Shown: positions 21,127-30,559, counted from the first letter of the stretch. The stretch: DNA of 64,000 nt from Mycolicibacterium komossense (GCF_025822605.1 NZ_JACKTY010000028.1:555-64554), one strand, 5' to 3'. Made by a program: numbers and translations. Notes: generated by a model from the letters alone, not told the origin.

Positions 21127-23268
21127 GTGGCTCGACTTGCGCCCAACCGCACGCGCACTCGGTCGCTGGGGTTCCAGTCGAAGCTTCTCATCATGCTGTT
21201 GACGGTGAGCGTGACCTCGGTGTTGGTGGCCGGAGCCATCGGGTACGTGTCCGGGACCAACTCGCTGCGTCAGGCGGAATATCACCGCCTGACGCAGCTT
21301 CGGGAGTCCCGGGCGCGGGAGATCACCGCGTACTACCGGAGCATCACCGACGGCGCGTCGATCGTCACGCACGGAGCCACGGCGGTCAACGCGACCCGTG
21401 ACTTCTCGGCCGCACTCGCGACACTGCAGACGACGCCGTTGCCGCCGAATGCGCAGGCGGCAGTTGGCGATTACTACCAGACGGTATTCGCTCCGGCTTT
21501 GAGTCAGCGGACCGGCAAACAGGTCGACCCGACCTTGTTCGAGCCGACCTCGAACGCCGCCATCTATCTGCAGAACGCGTATACCGTTCCGGCTCAAGGG
21601 GACTTCCAGAAGTCGCTCGCTTCGAATTCGGCGGGCGATGAGAGCGCGTGGTCAGCGGCCAACGCCCGCTACCAACCGTTCTTCGCAGACATCACCAAGC
21701 GTTTCGGTTTCGAGGATGCGTTGATCCTCAACACCACCGGTGATGTCGTCTACACCGCGTACAAGGGCGTGGATCTGGGGACCAATGTGCTCACCGGCCC
21801 TTACAAGACGACGAAACTCGCAGAAGGCTATCGGCAGGCCGTGCAGGCGGTGTCCGTCGACGAGACGTTCGTGACCGATTTCGAACGCTACGCACCGTCG
21901 CTCGGGATGCCCACCCCCTGGGTGTTGTCGCCGATCGGCAGCGACGGGGTGATCACCGGCGTGCTCGCCCTGCAGTTGTCACTCGACCGCATCAACTCGG
22001 TGATGACCGGCAACAACAGGTGGGAAGCGGACGGCCTCGGGGCCACCGGCGAGACCTACCTCGCGGGACCGGACAAGTTGATGCGGTCGGTGTCGCGTGA
22101 GCTGCTGACCGATCCCGGCTCGTTCGTGAAAGACGTGGTGGCCAACGGCACCCCGGAAGATATCGCCGAACGGGAAGTGCAACTCAAGGGCAGCGTGCTG
22201 CTGCAACCCGTCGACACCGTCGCCGTCAATCGCGCACTGACAGGCGAATCCGGTGTCACCGCCGACGAGGACTACATCGGTCCCGAATCCCTGGTGGCCT
22301 ACACACAGTTGAACATCCCCGGACTCGACTGGGTGTTGGTCGCGAAGATCGACGAGTCGGAAGCGCTGGCGCCGGTCAACAACTTCGCCCGCAACATCGC
22401 GCTGTCGATCGCGGCCATCGTGTTGGTGGTCTGCCTGTTGGCGCTGTTCTTCAGCCGGATCTTCACCAGACCGCTGACCAGGCTTGCCGCGGCGGTGCGC
22501 CGGGTGAGCGCAGGCGAACGGGGCGTGGCGGTACCGGTCACCACCAAAGACGAGATCGGTGACCTGGGCGCGGCATTCAACGAGATGAGCAACACCCTGG
22601 CCGTGAAGCAGGAACTCATCGACGACCAGCGCAAGGAGATCGACGATCTGCTCGCCAGCTTGATGCCGGAGCCCCTGGCACGCCGATACCGCGACGGCGA
22701 GGAGAACATCAGTGGCGACTATCGCGACGTGTCGGTCATCTACGCCGAACTCGTCGGCTTCGACGAGTTTGCCCGTTCGACATCGGCCGATGAATCGGTA
22801 GGACTGTTGAACTCGGTGATCGAGGGTATCGGCGAAGCTGCCGAGCGCCACGGCATCGAGCGAGTTCGCCACCTGCACAACGGGTTTCTTGCCACCTGCG
22901 GACTGGTGGTGCCGCGCGTCGACCATGCCAGCCGCACCGTTGCCTTCGCCAGCGAGCTCACCGAGATCATCGAGCGCACCAACGCCCAACATCGGGCCGA
23001 GCTCGCGATCCGTGCCGGTATCGACAGTGGGTCGGTCTCGAGTGGTCTGCTCGGCCAGCGCGCGCGGGTGTACGACCTGTGGGGAGAGGCTGTCGACCTC
23101 GCGCATCGCGTCCACGGAGCGAACAATGCCCCCGGGGTCTTCGTCAGCGGCAGAGTCCACGACCAACTCGACGGTATCTACTCGTTCGCCCCGGCGGGGA
23201 CAGTCACCGGCGCCGCCGGGTCCGAGGCAATCTGGTCCCTCGAGTTGGCCTCGCGGCGGCCGGTATGA
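21127..23268 (+). CDS. Membrane receptor with HAMP and degenerate class III nucleotide cyclase domain
   Basis: About 713 residues from the GTG at 21127 (GGGGGA 7 bases upstream). Order: transmembrane helix near the N-terminus, a long extracytoplasmic sensor of Cache type, a second transmembrane helix (about ALSIAAIVLVVCLLALFF), a HAMP segment, a short linker helix, then a cyclase domain. In that domain the first metal aspartate is Glu (codon 22747, YAELVGF), the second is Asn (22879, HLHNGF), and the transition-state Asn is Asp (23095, WGEAVDLAHR); the arginine remains. It resembles M. tuberculosis Rv2435c. Catalysis is doubtful. It overlaps the channel gene by 4 bp. Confidence 0.88.
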   Translation: MARLAPNRTRTRSLGFQSKLLIMLLTVSVTSVLVAGAIGYVSGTNSLRQAEYHRLTQLRESRAREITAYYRSITDGASIVTHGATAVNATRDFSAALATLQTTPLPPNAQAAVGDYYQTVFAPALSQRTGKQVDPTLFEPTSNAAIYLQNAYTVPAQGDFQKSLASNSAGDESAWSAANARYQPFFADITKRFGFEDALILNTTGDVVYTAYKGVDLGTNVLTGPYKTTKLAEGYRQAVQAVSVDETFVTDFERYAPSLGMPTPWVLSPIGSDGVITGVLALQLSLDRINSVMTGNNRWEADGLGATGETYLAGPDKLMRSVSRELLTDPGSFVKDVVANGTPEDIAEREVQLKGSVLLQPVDTVAVNRALTGESGVTADEDYIGPESLVAYTQLNIPGLDWVLVAKIDESEALAPVNNFARNIALSIAAIVLVVCLLALFFSRIFTRPLTRLAAAVRRVSAGERGVAVPVTTKDEIGDLGAAFNEMSNTLAVKQELIDDQRKEIDDLLASLMPEPLARRYRDGEENISGDYRDVSVIYAELVGFDEFARSTSADESVGLLNSVIEGIGEAAERHGIERVRHLHNGFLATCGLVVPRVDHASRTVAFASELTEIIERTNAQHRAELAIRAGIDSGSVSSGLLGQRARVYDLWGEAVDLAHRVHGANNAPGVFVSGRVHDQLDGIYSFAPAGTVTGAAGSEAIWSLELASRRPV

Positions 23269-24668
23269 GCAGTCTGACCAGTCAGGACTGGTTCTGGCCC
23301 GCGCTGATCATCGTCGTCGGGCTGCCCATCGTGCTGCTCGTGCTGACCGAACTCGCGAACTTCCTGACCCGACGGCAGAGCAGTTACGCCCGGCCAATTC
23401 AATTGCTGCGCAACTACGTACTTCCGGCCTGCGCGCTGTTCCTGCTGGTCGACCAGGTCGAGCACACCAATGTGCATGCGACATGGTCGCGCATTGCGGC
23501 CACGGTATTCGGCTTCCTGGTGATGCTGTTCCTGCTCTCCGGCGCCAACGCCGTCCTCTTCGGCGAGGCTCGCGCCGGCAGTTGGCGCGAACGTCTGCCG
23601 ACGATTTTCATCGATCTGGGCCGGCTCGTGCTGATCGTCGTCGGGATCGGCATCTTGCTGTCCTGGGTGTGGGGGACTGATATCGGGGGGCTGATCACGG
23701 CGGTGGGGGTGACCTCGATCGTGATCGGCCTCGCGGTGCAGTCGGCCGTTGGTCCGGTGATCGCCGGGTTGCTGATGCTGTTCGAGCAGCCCTTCCGAAT
23801 CGGCGACTGGCTCGATGCGCCCGATGCCAAAGGCCGTGTGGTCGAAGTGAATTGGCGCTCGGTGCATATCGACACCGGAAACGGGGTCAAGATCATCCCC
23901 AACGGTGCGCTGGCGACCGATTCGTTCACCAACCTCAGTCGCGTCGCAGGCGCGTCCTACCGGGCCACCGCCAGACTCTCCTTCACCTCGGCTGACCGGC
24001 CCGGCACCGTCAGAGCCACGCTGCTCGCGGTGGCCGAGGAGCTACCGGCCAAGATTGCCAATCTACCGGCGCAGGTCGCCGCCCTCGGCGACTCCGACTA
24101 TCAGGTGTCCGTCCCGATCGCCTCTCCAACAGATGAGAACTCGACGAAAACCCAACTGCTACACCGGGCCTGGTATGCCGCGCAGCGGGCCGGGCTGCAC
24201 CTCGACGGCGCCGACAACTCCCCGGAACGGCACTCGGAGTACATCGATGCCCACCTGCGGATCGTTGCCGGGTCATTCGGCCTGGACGAGGAGGCATTGG
24301 CCATCATGGTGACCCACGGTCGCTGCCTGATGTATGCCGAGGGCGAGACGATTCAGCGGGCGGACATCGTGCCCGACGCCATCGGGTTCATCACCGAAGG
24401 CGCGGTCGCCATGGTCGTCTACACCGCAGACGGGATCCAGGTGAGTGTCGGCGACCTCGGCGTGGGGGATTACATCGGTACCACCGCGCTGACCCGCCAG
24501 CGCGTGGTCAGTGGCGTGATCGCACTCGCCGACACCACCCTGGTTTCGGTACCGCGCGATGCCATCAGTGCCGTGGTCCGGGCCAATCCCCGGCTGGCCC
24601 GCAGCCTGGGTGAGGCGATCGAGATGCGTCGCGCGGCGGCCGCCGCCGCGCTCGCCGCGGCCAGGTAG
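23265..24668 (+). CDS. MscS-family mechanosensitive channel with C-terminal cyclic-nucleotide-binding-like domain
   Basis: 467 residues; its ATG overlaps the cyclase stop as ATGA. N-terminal helices lead into the MscS core: GTDIGGLITAVGVTSIVIGLA pore helix, then LMLFEQPFRIGDWLD and VVEVNWRSVHI of the beta domain. After about residue 340 comes a cyclic-nucleotide-binding-like barrel. Its phosphate cassette is atypical: the usual Gly-Glu-x-x-Leu is GTTAL (Thr at 24480), and the arginine expected nine residues later is absent (RVVSGVIAL). The pair matches M. tuberculosis Rv2435c-Rv2434c. Gating by the cyclase partner, rather than by canonical cNMP binding, is an inference. Confidence 0.9.
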   Translation: MSSLTSQDWFWPALIIVVGLPIVLLVLTELANFLTRRQSSYARPIQLLRNYVLPACALFLLVDQVEHTNVHATWSRIAATVFGFLVMLFLLSGANAVLFGEARAGSWRERLPTIFIDLGRLVLIVVGIGILLSWVWGTDIGGLITAVGVTSIVIGLAVQSAVGPVIAGLLMLFEQPFRIGDWLDAPDAKGRVVEVNWRSVHIDTGNGVKIIPNGALATDSFTNLSRVAGASYRATARLSFTSADRPGTVRATLLAVAEELPAKIANLPAQVAALGDSDYQVSVPIASPTDENSTKTQLLHRAWYAAQRAGLHLDGADNSPERHSEYIDAHLRIVAGSFGLDEEALAIMVTHGRCLMYAEGETIQRADIVPDAIGFITEGAVAMVVYTADGIQVSVGDLGVGDYIGTTALTRQRVVSGVIALADTTLVSVPRDAISAVVRANPRLARSLGEAIEMRRAAAAAALAAAR

Positions 24669-24705
24669 GTCGGCGGCGACCGAGGATCAGGACCATCGCG
24701 ACGGA

Positions 24706-24744
24706 ACTGGCAGTACTGACTCAATAGGTTGAAATACTGCCAGT
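24706..24744. repeat. 10-bp inverted repeat after the channel gene
   Basis: ACTGGCAGTA (24706-24715) and TACTGCCAGT (24735-24744) are perfect inverted arms with a 19-base spacer, starting 38 bp after the channel stop. CAGTACTG at 24711-24718 is itself a palindrome. It could be a terminator stem or an operator upstream of the RipD-like gene. Confidence 0.5.
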
Positions 24745-24885
24745 AATCGAGCGGCGCCGACCCACGGGATCACCGTTGCGTCACAGTCGCGCATCTCATT
24801 GGCGTTGTGGCCACTGGGAATTCGTTCGCGGACTCTTGCATGGGCGAAAATATCTGCAGTTGACGTGGAAAGAGGTGCGGTTCGA

Positions 24886-25509
24886 ATGAGGCGCGTATGG
24901 GTTGTCCTGATCAGTTTGGCCTTGCTGGTGGCGAGCCCGGGTCTTGCGGACGCTGATGCGTACACCCGGCCGGCGGGTAACCAGAAGTACATCGACGCCC
25001 TGATCGCACGGGGGCTCTCGCAGCGCGGTGTCCCATTCGCCTACGGCGGCGGCAATGCCAACGGCCCCAGCCTGGGCAACCCGAGCAGTCCCGACCCCGC
25101 CCCGGCCGCGGCCATCCCCGGCTCGACCGCGCCGTTGCTGCCCGCCGCACCGGTAGTCCCGGCTGCGCCGCAGGTGGCGGCTCCGGGATTGCTGGGCAGC
25201 CCCACCGTCCCGGCCGCGCCGGTGCAGCAGATCGTCGGCTTCGACGCCTCCGGGCTGATGGTGTACTCCTACGCCGGCGTCGGGGTGAAACTGCCGCGCA
25301 CCTCGGGCGAGCAGTACAACGCCGGCCAGAAGGTGCTCCCCGCGCAGGCTCTGCCGGGTGACCTCATCTTCTACGGCCCCGACGGCAGCCAGAGCGTTGC
25401 CATGTTCCTCGGCAACTCCCAGATGCTGGAGACCACCGATACCGGCGTGACGGTGTCGCCGGTGCGGACGAACAACATGGCGCCCTATCTGGTGCGCATC
25501 ATTCAGTAA
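24886..25509 (+). CDS. RipD-like NlpC/P60-domain secreted protein, catalytic residues lost
   Basis: 207 residues from the ATG at 24886 with AGAGGT upstream. A signal peptide (RRVWVVLISLALLVASPGLADA) precedes an NlpC/P60 domain split by a proline- and alanine-rich insert (about 63-115). The catalytic cysteine of FDCSG is alanine here (FDASG, codon 25246), and the catalytic histidine position is serine (QSVAMFLG, codon 25393). M. tuberculosis RipD is likewise described as a non-catalytic, peptidoglycan-binding NlpC/P60 protein. This gene is probably its counterpart. The 3' end overlaps the convergent EthD gene by 11 bp. Confidence 0.85.
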   Translation: MRRVWVVLISLALLVASPGLADADAYTRPAGNQKYIDALIARGLSQRGVPFAYGGGNANGPSLGNPSSPDPAPAAAIPGSTAPLLPAAPVVPAAPQVAAPGLLGSPTVPAAPVQQIVGFDASGLMVYSYAGVGVKLPRTSGEQYNAGQKVLPAQALPGDLIFYGPDGSQSVAMFLGNSQMLETTDTGVTVSPVRTNNMAPYLVRIIQ

Positions 25510-25816
25510 CTTCGATATCCGAAAACAGCACGCGCACACCGCCGGTGGACAGGGCGGCCATCGCCTGGAAGAAGGCGCCGAATTCCGGCGTGGTGACAGC
25601 GACGCTGGCGGCGTCGTAGTCGGGGAAATACCAGTCGATCATCCGGTGCGCGGGCGTCGGACTGCCGTCCTCTTTGGGCCAGACCTTCGACGTCTCGAAC
25701 CGGGTGTAACCGGGAACCTTGCGCGCCGCCTCCAGTTGCTCGACCGGGTAGGCCGACTCGAACGCCTCGGGATCGGTGGGATTGTCGTAGATGACCGTGA
25801 TCTTGGTTTCAGACAT
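25499..25816 (-). CDS. EthD-family protein
   Basis: 105 residues from the ATG at 25816. The ferredoxin-like dimeric barrel of the EthD family is suggested by ITVIYDNPTDPEAFESAY at the start, a central RFETSKVWP strand, and SVAVTTPEFGAFFQAM before the last strand. EthD proteins are small oligomeric barrels; the founder is needed for ethyl tert-butyl ether breakdown, but most have no proven role. The gene overlaps the end of the RipD-like gene (convergent). Confidence 0.8.
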   Translation of the reverse strand: MSETKITVIYDNPTDPEAFESAYPVEQLEAARKVPGYTRFETSKVWPKEDGSPTPAHRMIDWYFPDYDAASVAVTTPEFGAFFQAMAALSTGGVRVLFSDIEVTE

Positions 25817-25894
25817 GAACTGATCATGGACCATCCAGCTATGCGCGGCGCGCCAGATTCGAGTAACCGCCGGTAGTCATCATCGGACGATCGG

Positions 25895-26836
25895 TCAGCC
25901 GCTCAGGGTGGCCAGTGCTTTCTCGTCCTCGTCGGCGAAGGTGTCCTCCAGCTGCAGGGGCGAGTAGTCCACATCGATCTCGCCGACCGGGCGGCCGCGG
26001 GCGCTGCTGATCGTCCCGAAGCGGCGCATCCCCTTGTCGGTGGCGTACTGCATGGACTCATCCATCGTCAGGCCGAACGGGATGTTGCCGTTGTAGGGCC
26101 CGTAGAAATCGTCGGTGTTGCTCAAGGCCAGCGGCATCATCTCGGTCATCCGAGCCTCGAACACCGACCAGTTGGCATCGTCGGCGGCGACGTGGCGTCG
26201 GCAGGTGAAGGTGCCCCAGGCCATATGGCGGCGCTCGTCGTCGCCGATGCGGCGCACCAATTCCTGCATCCCGGGCAGGATGCCGCGGTCGGCGCAGATC
26301 TTGTGCCACAGGTAGTAGCCGGTCAGCGCCATCATGCCTTCGACGATGTGGTTGTACACCACCGAGGCACGCACCTGCGCCGCGGGCGATGGGTCGGTCC
26401 GTAGCGCCTCGAGTGACGCAGGCAGCTCTTCATAGAAGATCGACCGGTAGGACGGGGTGTCGACGTAGGTGTGCAAATCTTCGGTGATGCCGACCGCGTC
26501 CAGCCACATCCGGAACACCTGGGTGTGTTTGGCCTCTTCGAAGGCGAACTGCGTCAGATACATCTCGTCACCGAGTCGGCCTTCGGCGCGCATGGCGGCC
26601 ATGAACGGCTGGATGTCCTCGGTGACCGCTTCCTCGCCTGCGATGAACTGTGCGCACAGGCGGGTGGCGACGTCGCGTTCGGCTTCGGTCAGCGACTCCC
26701 AGTCGGCGCGATCGCGGGAGAAATCGATATCGGCCGGGTTCCAGAATTTCGCGTTGCCTCCGGCCATCAGCTTCAACGGGAGGCTGTCCCAGTTGAGGCC
26801 GCCCGCGCCGAGTGCACTGAAGTGTGTACGGGTCAT
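25895..26836 (-). CDS. R2-like ligand-binding oxidase (Rv0233 type)
   Basis: 313 residues, nearly collinear with M. tuberculosis Rv0233. Metal ligands are in place: Glu68 ([11 protein letters not shown]), Glu101 and His104 (FAFEEAKHT), Glu166 (IVEGM), and Glu201 and His204 (DDERRHM). The Val71 and Tyr161 that form the ether cross-link in R2lox are present. R2lox proteins carry a heterodinuclear Mn/Fe centre with a bound fatty-acid-like ligand and are not ribonucleotide reductases. The region around 229-245 differs from what I recall of Rv0233. It is divergent from the fatty-acyl-AMP ligase, with 205 bp between starts. Confidence 0.9.
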   Translation of the reverse strand: MTRTHFSALGAGGLNWDSLPLKLMAGGNAKFWNPADIDFSRDRADWESLTEAERDVATRLCAQFIAGEEAVTEDIQPFMAAMRAEGRLGDEMYLTQFAFEEAKHTQVFRMWLDAVGITEDLHTYVDTPSYRSIFYEELPASLEALRTDPSPAAQVRASVVYNHIVEGMMALTGYYLWHKICADRGILPGMQELVRRIGDDERRHMAWGTFTCRRHVAADDANWSVFEARMTEMMPLALSNTDDFYGPYNGNIPFGLTMDESMQYATDKGMRRFGTISSARGRPVGEIDVDYSPLQLEDTFADEDEKALATLSG

Positions 26837-27041
26837 GTGAACTCCTTCGATCGTGCATACGACATCGCCTTAGGGGTCGACGCCGCCGTCAATATCACTG
26901 TAAGCAGCGTCACAGCGGGCCGAGGGCAGAACGGTCGCCTGTCCAGGTTTCGGATAACCTCGCTGTCGAAGCCTTGACGACGCTGATGGGCCAGCAGGGA
27001 GATGACTCGGCACACGTGACTATCCAGCGGAGCAGAATTTC

Positions 27042-28844
27042 GTGAGTCGATCCGGCCTGCTTCAGATCGAAGATTGCCTCGACGCCGACGGCGCCATCGT
27101 GCTCCCGCCCGGCACCACCCTGATATCACTCATCGACCGCAACATCGCGCACGTCGGTGACTCCGTGGCATATCGCTATCTGGACCATGCCGGCGCCGAC
27201 GAGGGCCGGGCCGTCGAGATCTCCTGGCGCGATCTCGGAATTCGGCTGCGCGCCATCGGTGCTCGGGTGCAGGAGGTTGCGGGTCGCGGAGATCGGGTGG
27301 CAATCCTCGCGCCGCAGGGTATCGATTACATCGCGGGGTTCTTCGCGGCGATCAAAGCCGGGACGATTGCGGTGCCGCTGTTCGCCCCTGAGTTACCCGG
27401 GCACGCCGAGCGTCTCGCGACGGCCCTACGCGATGCCCGGCCCACCGTGGTGATCACCACAGCGGCTGCAACCGAGTCCGTGGCCGCACATCTCGAGCAG
27501 CTTCCCGACGCCGCGCGCCCTCGGGTCATCGTCATCGACGAGATTCCCGACTCCGCAGGAGAGAGCTTCGTCGCGGTCGAACTCGTCGAAGACGACATCT
27601 CGCATCTGCAGTACACCTCGGGGTCGACGCGTCCGCCGGTCGGCATTGAGATCACCCACCGGGCGGTCGGCACGAACCTGATCCAGATGATCCTCTCGAT
27701 CGACCTGCTGGATCGAAACACCCACGGCGTCAGCTGGTTACCGCTCTACCACGATATGGGTCTTTCGATGATCGGCTTCCCCGCTGTGTACGGGGGACAC
27801 TCCACGCTGATGTCGCCCACCGCGTTCATCCGTCGTCCACTTCGCTGGATTCAGGCCCTCTCGGATGGTTCACGGCAGGGTCGGGTGGTGACCGCTGCGC
27901 CGAATTTCGCCTACGAGTGGACCGCCCAACGCGGCCGGCCCGCGCCCGGCGCCGATGTCGACCTCGCCAACGTGTCGATGATCGTCGGTTCCGAACCGGT
28001 CAGCATCAGCGCGATCGACGCGTTCAACGAAGCGTTCGCGCCTTTCGGTCTGCCCGCCACGGCGATCAAACCGTCCTACGGGATTGCCGAGGCGACGCTG
28101 TTCGTGGCCACGATCGGGCACCAGGCCCAGGCGAGTGCCGTCTTTTTCGACCGCGAGCAGCTGGCCATCGGCCGTGCGGTCCCTGTCGGTGCCGATGCTC
28201 CCACCGCGGTACCCCAGGTGTCGTGCGGACAGATCGCCCGCAGTCAGTGGGCCGTGATCACTGATCCCGCCGGCGGCGTTGAGCTACCCGATGGGCGTAT
28301 CGGGGAAATCTGGTTGCGCGGCAACAACATCGGCCGCGGATACTGGGGGATGTCCGATGAGACCCGACGGACGTTCGGCGCGAAGCTGGCCGCCCGGCTC
28401 GATGGCGGCAGCCACGCAGAGGGCGTACCGGCCGCAGCGACCTGGCTGCGTACCGGTGATCTCGGCACCTATCTCGACGGTGAGTTCTATGTCACCGGCC
28501 GACTCGCCGACCTGGTGACTATCGGCGGTCGCCAGCACTACCCGGAAGACATCGAAAAGACCGCCGCGGACGCCTCGCCGATGGTGCGGCGCGGTTATGC
28601 GGCCGCGTTCTCGATCCCGCAGGACCGGCTGGTCATCATCGCCGAACGGGCCGCACGTACTGCCCGCGCCGACCCGCAACCTGCGATCGACGCAATTCGC
28701 GCCGCGGTGTCACAGCGATATGGGTTGTCCGATATCGATATTCGATTCCTGCCCGCCGGGGCCATCCCACGAACCACCAGCGGTAAGTTGGCACGCCGAG
28801 CATGCCGGGTCCAGTACCTCGACGGCACGCTCGGCGTCCACTGA
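27042..28844 (+). CDS. Fatty-acyl-AMP ligase (FadD/FAAL)
   Basis: 600 residues, the usual length for FAALs. The adenylation motifs are visible: LQYTSGSTRPPVGIEITHRA (P-loop), SWLPLYHDMGLSMIGF, KPSYGIAEATLFVA, WLRTGDLG and a C-terminal PRTTSGKLARRACR with the catalytic lysine. The HDMGL and YGIAEAT forms are typical of FAALs, which make acyl-adenylates for loading onto polyketide synthases rather than acyl-CoA. No PKS is in the window. The GTG at 27042 has GGAG 9 bases upstream. Confidence 0.9.
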   Translation: MSRSGLLQIEDCLDADGAIVLPPGTTLISLIDRNIAHVGDSVAYRYLDHAGADEGRAVEISWRDLGIRLRAIGARVQEVAGRGDRVAILAPQGIDYIAGFFAAIKAGTIAVPLFAPELPGHAERLATALRDARPTVVITTAAATESVAAHLEQLPDAARPRVIVIDEIPDSAGESFVAVELVEDDISHLQYTSGSTRPPVGIEITHRAVGTNLIQMILSIDLLDRNTHGVSWLPLYHDMGLSMIGFPAVYGGHSTLMSPTAFIRRPLRWIQALSDGSRQGRVVTAAPNFAYEWTAQRGRPAPGADVDLANVSMIVGSEPVSISAIDAFNEAFAPFGLPATAIKPSYGIAEATLFVATIGHQAQASAVFFDREQLAIGRAVPVGADAPTAVPQVSCGQIARSQWAVITDPAGGVELPDGRIGEIWLRGNNIGRGYWGMSDETRRTFGAKLAARLDGGSHAEGVPAAATWLRTGDLGTYLDGEFYVTGRLADLVTIGGRQHYPEDIEKTAADASPMVRRGYAAAFSIPQDRLVIIAERAARTARADPQPAIDAIRAAVSQRYGLSDIDIRFLPAGAIPRTTSGKLARRACRVQYLDGTLGVH

Positions 28845-28850
28845 CCGGTC

Positions 28851-30461
28851 CTACCTGACCCGAAGCAGCTTCATCTCGGTCAGGCGGGCTGGCATCGTCT
28901 CGACGTATTCGGCCAGGACCGCCCGCAGTTCGGCTTCGCCGGCGACCGGCCTGCCGGCCAACTCGATCTCGAGCGGGTGTGCCCGCAGGCTTACCGACAG
29001 GGCATCCACCAGGGCGTCATTGTCGCGCGTTCCGTCGAGCAGCGGTAACAGCCGGCTGTCCAACGGTGAGAGCTCCAGCGTCTCGTGCCAGCGGTTGAAT
29101 GTTGCCGCCGCACTGCGTCCCGACGTTGATTCCGCCATCCGCCTTGCGGTTTCGTCGATACGAAGCGGCACCGGATCGACCGGTTCCAGCGCCACCGGCT
29201 CGAGCCGGTAGCGCAACTGTCCCTGCATGATCAGCGTGCCCACCAGGCTGTCGATGACGTCGGGAAGATTGTCGCCCGGGCTGAAGCCGGCCGACCGAAT
29301 CCGGTCGTGGACAGCGGTGACGAGTTCGGCTCTGGACAGGGTCCAGGGCCAGCGGGCGTTGAGCACATCCAGGGTGGCTTTGATACCAAGATCGTTGGTG
29401 AACAGCGTCGCCCCGTCGGACTGCAGGTACTCCTGGCGCGAATTGTCCAGTACCGTCGGCCCGTCGACCGGCGGCAACCAGGCCGCGACGTGGAGTCCGT
29501 GGTAGCGGCTGAGCGCGGGGACGTAGCGAACCTGCGGCGCCCGCTGGGCATGGACCAGCAGGGACTCCCGGAACATGCGGTTGGTGACGAAATCGAGGTA
29601 CTGGTCCACCAGTACCTGCACACCCGAGCTCTTGGCGCTGACGTACTCCGCGACCGTGGGACCGTAATAGCCGGGCAGCATCGTCTCGGGCCGGGCTTCG
29701 GCCAGATACGCCAGGCCGTGGGCCCCGGCCCGGCCCACCATCTCGTAGAAGTAGCACGGCGAGTTGAATGTCTCCAGTTCGTCGTGCAGCAGATAGGAAT
29801 CCCCGAAACCCTCAGAGGAGGCCTTACATTCGGCGATCACCCGGGCCATCACGCCGTCGGACGGAGCGACCTCCTCCAGGAAATCGAGCATGCCGCGTGC
29901 ATCGCGGATCTTCTCACCCGGCGTGGTGCTGGCGCCGCTGGCCAACAGCATCGCGTCACGCAGTACCTCCTTGGACTTCCACCCCGGATACACGTTGTAG
30001 CTGACGTAGGCCACACCGTCCGGGGCCAGACACGCGCGGATGCCGGCCAGGAGTGCCTCCTGAGTCTCTGGCGGCACCCAGCTGTACACGCCGTGGGCGA
30101 TGATGAAATCGAACTGCCCGAGTCCGGTCAGGTTGATCGTGGCGATATCGCCGGCGATAAGCTGCAGGTTGTCGAGTCCCAATGCCTGCGCCCGGACCCT
30201 GCCCTCGTCGATCTGCACCTGCGACAGATCGACGCCCACTACGTGCGCCCGCGGCTGCGCTGCCGCGAACGGAATGATGTTTCCCCCAGCGGCACAGCCT
30301 ATTTCGAGTACCCGAGCGGTGGGGACCGCGGGGGTGTCCAAGCCGAAAAGGTGGGCGATGGCAGCCAGTTGTCCCGGTGCGGATTGCGGAAAAGAGTTCG
30401 AGGTGTACGGCGTCGCGTCGTAATCCGCGCGCAGCTGGTCGACGGCGTCGCCGGTGCTGGT
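28851..30461 (-). CDS. SAM-dependent methyltransferase with methyltransferase regulatory domain
   Basis: About 536 residues from a GTG at 30461 with GGAAGAG upstream (an ATG at 30500 lacks one). Residues about 45-190 are a class I methyltransferase: VLEIGCAAGGNIIPFA (SAM loop), VVGVDLSQ, IAGDIATI and FIIAHGVYSWVPP. The next segment (about 215-300) fits the methyltransferase regulatory domain (Pfam type 10119), and the C-terminal region resembles the winged-helix tail found in this protein class. Substrate is unknown. It converges on the FAAL gene (6 bp apart) and is divergent from the ankyrin gene. Confidence 0.88.
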   Translation of the reverse strand, partial: TSTGDAVDQLRADYDATPYTSNSFPQSAPGQLAAIAHLFGLDTPAVPTARVLEIGCAAGGNIIPFAAAQPRAHVVGVDLSQVQIDEGRVRAQALGLDNLQLIAGDIATINLTGLGQFDFIIAHGVYSWVPPETQEALLAGIRACLAPDGVAYVSYNVYPGWKSKEVLRDAMLLASGASTTPGEKIRDARGMLDFLEEVAPSDGVMARVIAECKASSEGFGDSYLLHDELETFNSPCYFYEMVGRAGAHGLAYLAEARPETMLPGYYGPTVAEYVSAKSSGVQVLVDQYLDFVTNRMFRESLLVHAQRAPQVRYVPALSRYHGLHVAAWLPPVDGPTVLDNSRQEYLQSDGATLFTNDLGIKATLDVLNARWPWTLSRAELVTAVHDRIRSAGFSPGDNLPDVIDSLVGTLIMQGQLRYRLEPVALEPVDPVPLRIDETARRMAESTSGRSAAATFNRWHETLELSPLDSRLLPLLDGTRDNDALVDALSVSLRAHPLEIELAGRPVAGEAELRAVLAEYVETMPARLTEMKLLRVR

Positions 30462-30559
30462 CACTGCTTCTCTTCCGTCGGTCTCCTGGAACGTCGCCAT
30501 CGTAGGGGACCGAGCTGCGGTGGGTAGTCTCGCTGACAGCGAGCCAACAGGGGGCGATC

